From: Chloroflexota bacterium
Lineage (GTDB): Bacteria > Chloroflexota > UBA11872
Direction: 5' to 3'
Length of the DNA: 33,585 nucleotides
Assembly (NCBI GenBank): GCA_028874315.1
Contig: JAPPKM010000131.1
Coordinates: 1 to 33,585, forward strand
Below the pieces are notes generated by a model, which made no database searches, was not told the DNA's origin, and worked only from the letters and a program-made list of their open reading frames with translations. The stretch's first letter is position 1; each line of letters begins with the position of its first letter. Position numbers and translations under genes: made by a program. Positions 8,199 through 15,149 of this stretch are shown here, one piece after another.

Positions 8199-8417
8199 AT
8201 GACGGTGGACTTGACCGCCATCGAGATTGAGCGTCGGCTGACTGCCATTGAGACCACGCTGCAGACGCTGGCAACAAAGGCCGACCTTCAGGCCATGCGT
8301 GCCGAGTGGAAGTCTGATCTCCACAATCTGACCCGCTGCATGGTCATTGCCGTGCTGGGATCGGTAACGGCCGCGGCCACCATTACCGGGTTATTCGTCC
8401 GGTTCGTCGGCGCCTGA
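8199..8417 (+). CDS. Small coiled-coil protein with C-terminal membrane anchor (copy 2)
   Basis: 72-aa paralogue of the preceding gene. The ATG at 8199 has AAGGA about 8 nt upstream and gives the shared start MTVDLTAIEIERRL. The coiled-coil part is 18 residues shorter than copy 1 (only one TKADLQAMRAEW unit), while the hydrophobic C-terminus (MVIAVLGSVTAAATITGLFV) is almost unchanged. A difference of about five helical turns would shorten the stalk but keep the anchor. Function unknown; the two copies may form hetero-oligomers. Confidence 0.7.
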   Translation: MTVDLTAIEIERRLTAIETTLQTLATKADLQAMRAEWKSDLHNLTRCMVIAVLGSVTAAATITGLFVRFVGA

Positions 8418-8460
8418 AAGGGCCCAACTCGGCTTGCGGTCCGTCGGTGCGCACTGACGA

Positions 8461-10074
8461 TCAGTCGTCCGACGGCTCGACCGCAAACGAATACAACTCT
8501 GCGTTCCTCATCACGAACCGCAGCCGCCGGTGCGGGACGAACCGGGTGTAGACGGTGCCGGAGTCGGCACTCTGGGGGAACGGCAGATTGGCGTCGCCCT
8601 GCCAGGTGACAGTGTGACGGACGCTGTCGCCGGTGAAGGAATCCGACTCCTGCAGTCCGCGACCGGGTAGCACCCGATCTCCGGCGTCGCGAACCTCGAC
8701 CTTGAGATAACCGCCGGTACCGCAGGCCGCGTTGATGACCAACCGGTCCCCCTCCGACACAAGCGGCTGTGTGGCCACCATCCCCTCGCGTCTTCCGCCG
8801 GCCCCGACAGAGACAAACCCATCGCGCCGCAGCTTGCCGATGCCCAGCGCATACCGGGGATCGCTCGCTGCACCTGCTGAAGAGTCTTTCGGCTCATTCT
8901 GATCCTCTGCGTACCAGAGATCGTGCTGCGAAGTCGCGCCGCCGAAGTAAACCCAGGTCTCGTCCCCCACGTTCAACATGCGAGGAATCCCGATCTGGTT
9001 GGCGCACCAGCTCCCCGGCTCCCCCAGGCCAATCCAGTCATGCGTGGGCGCCAGCCGTTCCCACTGGCGCCCGTCGCGGCTATTCACCAGTTCGACCGTT
9101 GACGTGTTGGACACCTGGTGAAACACGCCCAGGAACCCGATCCAATGCCCGCCCATACGAAACGGACGCATCCCGTAGAAGGCCACGTCCAGGTTGTCCA
9201 GCGCAGGGTCCGGCGCGAGGATCAGCCGCGGCTCGCTCCAGTTCACAAAGTCGCGGCTCTCGCACATGAAGACGCGGCGGACGACCCGCCGATTGGGTGT
9301 AGCCATCACCGCATCAAAGCTGGGCGCGCCGCCCACCATCGGCGCGTGAGTTGGCCGCGTGCGCGGCGCCAGTTCCATCAACGGGTGGCGCGTGACGATT
9401 CGATAAACACCGCTATCGGGATCGAATGTCGGAAATATCGTGTCGCCCAGCCGGTCGCCCAGCGACCCGAACCTGGGCACCTCATCCGCCGGCGTCCAGA
9501 GGATTCCATCTGGTGAGTACGCCAGCCGGATGTGCGCGCCCGGCGTCTCGTCGGCCACCCGGAAACCGGGCGGACCCAACTCGTAGAGCATCTTGTAGCG
9601 GCGCGCCGGTTCCTGCTCCAGCGGGTCGTCCAGCAGCGCCGGGCCCCAGACGTTTCCATACGTCTCGCTGCCGAAGACAATGTTGGTGTCGTGCCCGCCT
9701 TCCTCCACGATGCCCATGGCGGGCTTCTCCCAGTTCAGCCCGTCCGGCGATCGCGCATACATCACCCTGAACCGGCTGACGTGCCAGTCAATCATCGTCC
9801 CGCCCTCGCGCGCCAGCCTGTCGCGGTCCAGCGCCATGTCGGTGTACAGGCAGTGGAACCCGCCGTCGTCGTCCCGCCACAGCGCCCAGTCGTCCGCGCC
9901 GAAGTTGGTGAAGTGCTCCCAGGGCCGATCCAGTTGCAGCACCGGGTTCCGCTCGAGCCGCCTCGGCGCATGCACCGTGCGCCGAATGTTCTGGATCTCT
10001 TCGATCAGCCCGTTGTCGAAGAAGTACTGCGGCCTGTCACCGATGATCAGTTCGGTGGAGTCAAGCCCGGTCAC
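8461..10074 (-). CDS. Beta-propeller glycosidase-like protein 1
   Basis: Probable five-bladed beta-propeller protein, loosely like the GH32/43 fold, 537 aa from the GTG at 10074. The ORF track starts at 10191 inside the upstream gene. The GTG is preferred because AAGGAAGG lies 5 nt ahead of it and the paralogues begin at the matching motif (YFFDNGLIEE against LFLDLDEVAA). Repeated blade signatures such as VMYARSPDGLNWEKP, IRLAYSPDGILWTP and VELVNSRDGRQW are the S/P-DG-xxW turns of these propellers. The last ~90 residues form a separate beta-rich domain (LKVEVRDAGDRVLPG ... LRFVMRNAELYSFAVEP) also found in the two paralogues. No signal peptide. It ends an operon with an esterase-like hydrolase and an ADP-ribosylglycohydrolase. 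Reaction unknown; a glycan or glycoside substrate is inferred. Confidence 0.75.
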   Translation of the reverse strand: MTGLDSTELIIGDRPQYFFDNGLIEEIQNIRRTVHAPRRLERNPVLQLDRPWEHFTNFGADDWALWRDDDGGFHCLYTDMALDRDRLAREGGTMIDWHVSRFRVMYARSPDGLNWEKPAMGIVEEGGHDTNIVFGSETYGNVWGPALLDDPLEQEPARRYKMLYELGPPGFRVADETPGAHIRLAYSPDGILWTPADEVPRFGSLGDRLGDTIFPTFDPDSGVYRIVTRHPLMELAPRTRPTHAPMVGGAPSFDAVMATPNRRVVRRVFMCESRDFVNWSEPRLILAPDPALDNLDVAFYGMRPFRMGGHWIGFLGVFHQVSNTSTVELVNSRDGRQWERLAPTHDWIGLGEPGSWCANQIGIPRMLNVGDETWVYFGGATSQHDLWYAEDQNEPKDSSAGAASDPRYALGIGKLRRDGFVSVGAGGRREGMVATQPLVSEGDRLVINAACGTGGYLKVEVRDAGDRVLPGRGLQESDSFTGDSVRHTVTWQGDANLPFPQSADSGTVYTRFVPHRRLRFVMRNAELYSFAVEPSDD

Positions 10075-10079
10075 AGTTG

Positions 10080-10087
10080 CCTTCCTT
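10080..10087 (-). promoter_or_regulatory. Ribosome binding site deciding the GTG start of propeller protein 1
   Basis: AAGGAAGG on the minus strand sits 5 nt before GTG at 10074 and downstream of the stop of the alpha/beta hydrolase gene. It supports this start over the upstream ATGs inside the neighbouring gene. Confidence 0.65.
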
Positions 10088-10136
10088 ACCGGCGCGTTGC
10101 GGCCTGTGGCCGACTTCCGACTCTCAGCGCCGTCGG

Positions 10137-11228
10137 TCAACCCTGCGTCAGCTGCTCCACCAGCCATGGTTCGGCCGTCACTCCGTACCACTGGTGCTCC
10201 CCTGGCTGTACATCGTGCACAAGGCAGTCGCCGCCGTCGTGCAGTGCGTACGCCTCGCGCGTGATGGCCACCTGTTCGTACACGTTGTCCAGCCCCCGCG
10301 CCCCGTTCAGCGGATCCTCGTCGCCGGTCTCGATCAGCAGCGGACGTGGCGCGATCAGCGCGCCCAGGTCACCCATGTCCACGGCCTGCCACAACCCGGG
10401 AACGTAGTTGCAACCGCAGTTGCTGTTCAGGTCCAGCAGCGAGTCGCGATAGCCGTAGAAGTAGCCGCTCACCACCGCCGCGCAGATCCGGTCGTCCATC
10501 GCCGCCAGCCACAGGGTTTGCAGCCCCCCGCCGCTGAGCCCGGCGCACCCGATGCGCTCCGGATCGCAGTCGTCCCGAGTCATAACGTAGTCCACCAGCC
10601 GCATCAAATCCCAGGTCCACATGCCGGTCACGGTCTGCCCCAGCGAGATCGCCGCGAAATTCAGCGGCGTGCAGGTGGACCGCATGAACGATTCTTCGTC
10701 ATTCGCCTGCCCCACCGGTTCGCGTCGCTCGCCAAAGGCGCGGGCGTCGGACGCAAACACGATCAGTCCGGCTTGCGCATAGCGCTCCGCATAGGCGCCA
10801 TTGTGTTTCTCGATGGTGTCGGCCACGGCCGGAATATCGCGTCGACCCGCCGTCATGTTCTTGCCCCCGCTGCCGTGCCCGTGCGGTGCGATGACGACGG
10901 GGCGCCGCTCGCCGGCCTGCAGGTCGTCCGGCAACAGCGCATATAGGGGCATGACGACGCCCGGCTCAGTATGGATCTCCATCCGCTGACGCACGTAGCC
11001 GTCGCACTGAACCGACTCGGTTACGACGGACCCCGGATCCGCGAGCCGCAAGCTGTCGATCCCCGTAATCGACGACAAGTGCCGGCGCGTCTCCTGGCGC
11101 CACGCCTCAAAGGCTGCCACGCCGCTCGTGTCTACCGGCATCTGGCGCGCCTCGCGGTCGAACCGCGCCTGCAGTTCGGCATGAGCCGGATAGAAGCGAG
11201 TGACCGTGGGAACGCGAGGAGTCGCCAT
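10137..11228 (-). CDS. Alpha/beta hydrolase, acetyl-xylan-esterase or dienelactone-hydrolase type
   Basis: 363-aa cytosolic alpha/beta hydrolase. The nucleophile elbow is G-L-S232-G-G-G, the acid is probably D303 or D305 (TGDEDPL), and the catalytic His is H345 (GEHQWYG). VVIAPHGHGSGG (111-122) is the oxyanion strand and loop. The sequence resembles the large bacterial branch near acetyl xylan esterase and Abhydrolase_7 proteins, with a ~100-residue N-terminal extension typical of that group. It is the middle gene of a three-gene operon (87 nt after the ADP-ribosylglycohydrolase, 62 nt before propeller protein 1). De-esterification of a substrate handled by the propeller protein is a reasonable inference. 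No signal peptide is seen, so it should act inside the cell. Confidence 0.8.
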   Translation of the reverse strand: MATPRVPTVTRFYPAHAELQARFDREARQMPVDTSGVAAFEAWRQETRRHLSSITGIDSLRLADPGSVVTESVQCDGYVRQRMEIHTEPGVVMPLYALLPDDLQAGERRPVVIAPHGHGSGGKNMTAGRRDIPAVADTIEKHNGAYAERYAQAGLIVFASDARAFGERREPVGQANDEESFMRSTCTPLNFAAISLGQTVTGMWTWDLMRLVDYVMTRDDCDPERIGCAGLSGGGLQTLWLAAMDDRICAAVVSGYFYGYRDSLLDLNSNCGCNYVPGLWQAVDMGDLGALIAPRPLLIETGDEDPLNGARGLDNVYEQVAITREAYALHDGGDCLVHDVQPGEHQWYGVTAEPWLVEQLTQG

Positions 11229-11315
11229 GGCTCCGTACTTTAGGCCCGACCGCGACGCCGCGCGAACGGAAACCTGGACGAAAGTCCCGGTCCGATTAGC
11301 GCGGCCGGCCGGGAG

Positions 11316-12329
11316 CTACGCGAGAAGCGCTTCTCCACGCGCGCGGTCAGCGTTCAGCCGCGCCGTCAGGACCTCCAGCAACGAGTCCGCCAGCTCCTCC
11401 TGATTCACAGGCGTCGCGGCCTGCACCTGCGCGGCCCATTCGGGCCGAATACCAGAGGCTCCGGACATCGCCCCGGCAACCGGACCGCCCATGGCGCCAA
11501 TGGAGTCGGCGTCGCGTCCGAAGTTCGCCGACATCAGCGCGACCTCGTTGGGATCGCCGTCGGCCAGGAGCAGCAGGGCCAGCGCCACAGACGCCGACTC
11601 GCGCGGGTCTACCGCATTGCTGTGCCCCTCTTCGGGCTGCTGCGGCCAGTCCCACAGGTGATCGGCGTAGTAGGCGGCGCGGAACTCGGCAAAGTCGCCA
11701 GTCGACCGCGCCAGGCTCACCGCTGTATCAATGGCCGCGGGCATATCGCTTTCGGGATCCAGGTTGCCGAGCGCCGCCTCGATGACTGACTCGGCATCGG
11801 CGTTCGGATCGAAGGCCGCGGCCGTGGCGGCGGCCATGGCCAGGGCGCCGTCTTGCGGCGAGCCGCGATGGATCAGGCTGGTGACCTCGTACGCTTCCAG
11901 CATCGCCCGGCGGGGGTCGCCCGCGTTGACGATCCCGATCGGCGAAATGCACATCGCCGTGCTGTTGGAAATCATGTTCCCGATGCCCGCCTCGCGGGCC
12001 CTGACCCCTCCAATCGAGATCTTGTAGAAGGAACTGGCCACCGGCGGATAGAACTTGAACGGGTTCATCCGCTCGCGCCACACCTGCGCCCAGGCCGCCG
12101 CATTGACGTTGCCGTTCGTTCGCCCGATCGCCTCGCACAACATGTGCTTCAGGGCCGAGTCGTCGGTGCCCGCGCCCGGCTGCAGCCCCCGGTGCTCCTT
12201 GAGCGTGGTGACCTCGCCATGGCGCTCTGCGATGAACTCGTAGTGCAGCCCCTCCACCGGCCCGCCCATCGCGTCGCCCAACAAGCCGCCGAGCAGGCAT
12301 CCCATGATCTTGTCGCGCAAGTCAGTCAT
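11316..12329 (-). CDS. ADP-ribosylglycohydrolase family protein
   Basis: 337-aa all-alpha hydrolase of the DraG/ARH family, which removes ADP-ribose from proteins or cleaves ADP-ribosyl compounds using two Mg ions. The ATG at 12329 is preferred over the track start 12 codons upstream because GGAG lies 6 nt before it and MTDLRDKIMGCLLGGLLGDAMG is the standard N-terminus. Metal-site residues are GTDDS (T55-D56-D57-S58) and the C-terminal FGRDADSIGAMGG motif. Length is normal. It is the first gene of an operon with an esterase-like hydrolase and propeller protein 1. Some members of this family cleave other N-glycosidic substrates, and the operon hints at a catabolic role rather than protein de-ADP-ribosylation. 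Confidence 0.88.
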   Translation of the reverse strand: MTDLRDKIMGCLLGGLLGDAMGGPVEGLHYEFIAERHGEVTTLKEHRGLQPGAGTDDSALKHMLCEAIGRTNGNVNAAAWAQVWRERMNPFKFYPPVASSFYKISIGGVRAREAGIGNMISNSTAMCISPIGIVNAGDPRRAMLEAYEVTSLIHRGSPQDGALAMAAATAAAFDPNADAESVIEAALGNLDPESDMPAAIDTAVSLARSTGDFAEFRAAYYADHLWDWPQQPEEGHSNAVDPRESASVALALLLLADGDPNEVALMSANFGRDADSIGAMGGPVAGAMSGASGIRPEWAAQVQAATPVNQEELADSLLEVLTARLNADRARGEALLA

Positions 12330-12440
12330 AACCGTCTCCGTGCTGGCCCGAACCCCGCTGCCCAAGCTACACGCCCGCGGGCCGGTCGCGCGCAGCCCTC
12401 GATAAGCTCACGTGAAGCCGCTGAAACCTCGTACTGGCAA

Positions 12441-13490
12441 GTGACCCGCCTGCACCCTGAAGCGCTGACCGGCGACTACGGACACCGACTTGGACGGTTG
12501 ACCGGCGCCCAGCTGCAGGCCGCCGTCGATGGATTCGACCCTGGCCGACTCGTCGGCGCCTCGCCAATCCCCGGCGGCCAGTTCGGTCAAAACGTCCAGC
12601 TATCCACCGAATCCGGCGAGTGGATCCTGCGCGGCTGCCCACACTACGACTGGCAGTTTCCCAGGGAGCGCTACTTCGCGCGCCGGATCGCCACGCGCTC
12701 GCGCACTCGCGCCCCCTGGCCCTACCTCATCGAACCAGGTCGCGAGATCTTCGGCTGGAGTTTCGCGCTAATGCCGTACCTGCCCGGCCTCCAACTCTCG
12801 GATCCGTCAGTCCGTGCGCGGCTAACTCCGGCTGACGAGACAGCGATCGCTCGGGCGCTCGGCACCGGTCTCACAGTGCTGCACGAGTTGACCTGGACCC
12901 ATGCGGGCGCATACGCGCTCAAAGCGGACGACGTTGTGCCCTTCGCAGTCGGCCACCGAGAGCGCGTTCTGGGCGAGATCGACGAATTGGTGGCCCAGTG
13001 CGGCTGCCTTAACTCTCTAACGGACTCAGATCTGCATTGGCTCCGCCGGCTCCTCAAACACAACCAGTCAGCGCTCGACGTGCCCTTCCAGCCAACCTTC
13101 GTTCACCACGACTTCACCACGTCCAACGTCGTCGTCAACCGCAGTACAACGCCTTGGACCCTTGGCGGCGTCTTCGATTTGATGGAGGCCTATGTCGGAG
13201 ACCCCGAGGAGGACCTTGTACGAGCGCTGTTCAACTACAACTCGCGCCAGCACGGGCTGGCGCGAGACTTCCTGCGCGCCTACGTAAGCCGCAGGCCGTT
13301 GCGCGAGGACGCGGCAATGCGCCTTCGGCTGTACATGCTGCGCGACTGCCTGCTCATCTGGGAGTTTGGCCATCGATTCGGCAAGGAATGGGCGGCAAGC
13401 GCACCCGGTTTTCGGCAATGGGCTGAGCCGCTGGTATGCCAGGACTTCACGGCAATCGGCCGATGCCCCTCGAATCAAGTTTGGGTGTAA
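12441..13490 (+). CDS. Aminoglycoside phosphotransferase (APH)-family kinase
   Basis: 349-aa protein-kinase-like phosphotransferase. The track ORF extends far upstream antisense to another gene. The first plausible start is GTG at 12441 (VTRLHPEALTG), in the divergent intergenic region, with no strong ribosome site, so the exact start is uncertain. The catalytic loop is the Brenner motif FVHHDFTTSN (H222, D224, N229), and the metal Asp is D246 in GVFDLMEA. The ATP-site Lys position appears as Arg (WILRG, R64). The family phosphorylates small molecules such as choline, homoserine, sugars or antibiotics. No neighbouring gene fixes the substrate. It is divergent from the ADP-ribosylglycohydrolase operon. 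Confidence 0.75.
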   Translation: MTRLHPEALTGDYGHRLGRLTGAQLQAAVDGFDPGRLVGASPIPGGQFGQNVQLSTESGEWILRGCPHYDWQFPRERYFARRIATRSRTRAPWPYLIEPGREIFGWSFALMPYLPGLQLSDPSVRARLTPADETAIARALGTGLTVLHELTWTHAGAYALKADDVVPFAVGHRERVLGEIDELVAQCGCLNSLTDSDLHWLRRLLKHNQSALDVPFQPTFVHHDFTTSNVVVNRSTTPWTLGGVFDLMEAYVGDPEEDLVRALFNYNSRQHGLARDFLRAYVSRRPLREDAAMRLRLYMLRDCLLIWEFGHRFGKEWAASAPGFRQWAEPLVCQDFTAIGRCPSNQVWV

Positions 13491-13528
13491 AGTTCCGCAC
13501 CGGAACTACCCTCCCCGCTGGTCCGCCA

Positions 13529-14377
13529 ATGCTCGACTTCACCCGCTCCTTCATCACCTGGACCACCAATCCCAGGAAACCCCATCCCTATTACCGCTGG
13601 GATGGCGGCTTCGTCGGCGACCTTGGCGACGTCTACCGCGTGCGCATGCAGGTCGACTCGACCATGGACATCATCAGTCCTTCTGGATCGTCGATCACCC
13701 ACTACCTCAACTACCCCTGCCGCGCCGAGCTCACGATCGCGACCGAGCAGTTCTTCATGATCCCCAGCGGCGAGTGGCGGGCGGTCTTTACCCGCGAGCA
13801 CGGCGTGCCGATCGCGCGGGGTCCGTCGGACGTCCCCGAGCCCGTCGCCCGCAGGCCGGTGCTCGAGCGCTACGCGGACATGGATTTCCAACCCGTCACA
13901 CTCCCCGGCGCCGAACGGCTCCTCGACGGCCACGCCGTCAACGAAGCCACCCAGTCAGGCGCCGTCATCAACGGCCAGACCACCTACCGCGACAAGGCCA
14001 CCGGACTGGACATTCGAGTCGAGTTCCCAATCCGCCTCATGAACCTCCACCCCGACTCCGGCAAATTCCAGCTCTGCTGCGGACCGGTCATCGTTCCCGA
14101 CATGGCCACCTGGGACGGCGAGGGCGTGGACCGCGTGTTTCTGGCCGAGGTTGCCTTGAGCCAGTTCGACTACGTCGAGTTCATCCTCCGCCGCGAAATC
14201 GAGCCGGCCGAGAGCGAAAAAGAGTGGTTCCACCAGGTCCGCGGCCGCGACCGCCTCGAACTCTGGGACCCCAACAACCCACCGCCCCAGCCCCTCGTAC
14301 TTCAGCGCCCCCGCCCCCACGTCTACCACGAGACCTGGGCATTTGACTCGGAAAACGTGATCCTGCGCGCGCCCTAG
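13529..14377 (+). CDS. Conserved-looking protein of unknown function
   Basis: 282-aa protein I do not recognise. The ATG at 13529 (MLDFTRSFITW) is chosen because it avoids overlap with the upstream kinase gene that the track start would create. The sequence is rich in beta-type segments and aromatic residues (HPYYRWDGGFVGDLGDVYRVRMQV, TIATEQFFMIP, KFQLCCGPVIVPD), suggesting a soluble beta-sandwich or barrel. There is no signal peptide, no membrane segment and no obvious catalytic motif. Codon use matches the neighbours, with a strong C/G bias at third positions, so it is a real gene. It may form an operon with the kinase (38 nt gap). Confidence 0.65.
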   Translation: MLDFTRSFITWTTNPRKPHPYYRWDGGFVGDLGDVYRVRMQVDSTMDIISPSGSSITHYLNYPCRAELTIATEQFFMIPSGEWRAVFTREHGVPIARGPSDVPEPVARRPVLERYADMDFQPVTLPGAERLLDGHAVNEATQSGAVINGQTTYRDKATGLDIRVEFPIRLMNLHPDSGKFQLCCGPVIVPDMATWDGEGVDRVFLAEVALSQFDYVEFILRREIEPAESEKEWFHQVRGRDRLELWDPNNPPPQPLVLQRPRPHVYHETWAFDSENVILRAP

Positions 14378-14411
14378 CCCCACTCTGCTGGGTCCTGGAA
14401 TAGACCGGACC

Positions 14412-14624
14412 ATGATGATTCATGGCGAATATCGAGCCGCAGACACGTACGACTATGACGCTGGCGTCTTCCACGGCGACGTGATTGACACTCGCGACGT
14501 CATTACCTTCCAGGCCGCCTCGGTTGCGGAGTTGCGTCAGGCATTCAGGGACTCGGTCGACGAGTACCTCAAAGTCTGCACCGAGCGAGGCCGCAATTCC
14601 GGTCAGGCGGCGTCGGCACGCTAG
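14412..14624 (+). CDS. HicB-like antitoxin remnant, lacks DNA-binding tail
   Basis: 70-aa protein matching the HicB antitoxin domain: DAGVFHGDVIDTRDVITFQAASVAELRQAFRDSVDEYLKVCTERGR is the conserved beta-alpha-beta core that caps the HicA toxin. Usual relatives are about 100-115 aa and continue into a ribbon-helix-helix DNA-binding tail. Here the frame stops soon after the core (NSGQAASAR). No HicA-type toxin gene is visible on either side. It is therefore an orphan, probably a decaying or solitary antitoxin domain. The domain assignment is good; a working toxin-antitoxin role is doubtful. Confidence 0.7.
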   Translation: MMIHGEYRAADTYDYDAGVFHGDVIDTRDVITFQAASVAELRQAFRDSVDEYLKVCTERGRNSGQAASAR

Positions 14625-14667
14625 TCGTTTGGTCTGCGCACCTGCCCGGCGCGACGACCGAGCGGAG

Positions 14668-15069
14668 CTAGCAGCAACCGCTGTCCACGTACGCCTCCGC
14701 CTCGATCTCCAGCACCGACTCGCCGCCAACCAGGCTCGTGCAGCCAATAAAGGCCGACGCCGGCATTGCGTTGCCAAATGCCTCCAGGTGCGCCCGCCCC
14801 ACCGCGTCCGCGTCCCGGTCGATGTCGGTCAGGAACACCCGCGTTCGCACCACGTCATCCAGCGTCGCGCCCGCCTCCGCTAGCCCCTTCTCGATAATCC
14901 TGATCGCGTGTTTCGCCTGCGCGTAGGCGTCTCCCGGCGCATCGGGATGCTCGGGCGGCAGCGGACCGGTGGTTCCGGCCACCCATATGTGCGGACCGAC
15001 CCGCACCGCCCGTGAGTAACCGATCGCGGCTTCGGTTGGCTTGCCTGACGAAATGCACTGACGCTCCAT
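14668..15069 (-). CDS. Rid (YjgF/YER057c/UK114) family protein lacking the RidA arginine
   Basis: 133-aa protein of the Rid family, small trimeric proteins. The RidA branch hydrolyses reactive enamine/imine intermediates from PLP enzymes. GGAG lies 8 nt before the ATG. Family features are the opening GYSRAVRVGPHIWVAGTTG, the helix YAQAKHAIRIIEKGLAEAGATLDDVVRTRVFLTDI and the end VLEIEAEAYV. The residue aligned with E. coli RidA Arg105 (PTRS) is not Arg here (PASA). The RidA deaminase reaction is thus unlikely; this fits the Rid subfamilies without Arg105, whose roles are mostly unknown. The C-terminus ends GCC. It is the last gene of the sulfatase/propeller 2 group. Confidence 0.85.
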   Translation of the reverse strand: MERQCISSGKPTEAAIGYSRAVRVGPHIWVAGTTGPLPPEHPDAPGDAYAQAKHAIRIIEKGLAEAGATLDDVVRTRVFLTDIDRDADAVGRAHLEAFGNAMPASAFIGCTSLVGGESVLEIEAEAYVDSGCC

Positions 15070-15149
15070 GAACGTGCTCCTGAGGATTCAAGGTGCCTGC
15101 ATCGTCGCGGCAACTGCCGCGCCGACGCAATCCGCTATGGACGAACGCG

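Larger units (their letters stand above)
7812..8417 (+). repeat. Tandem gene duplication (two coiled-coil membrane genes)
   Basis: The two small genes and their leaders are recent duplicates. Similarity starts in the leader (ATGGGCGG, then a purine-rich ribosome site and ACCGG before ATG) and runs through the coding part. Most base differences are at third positions, so the protein is under selection. The second copy lacks about 18 codons inside the coiled coil. Confidence 0.75.

Noticed and set aside
11853-12440. Upstream 196 codons of the plus-strand 545-aa ORF
   Set aside because: They are antisense to the ADP-ribosylglycohydrolase and show Arg/Pro-rich shadow composition. The kinase starts near 12441.
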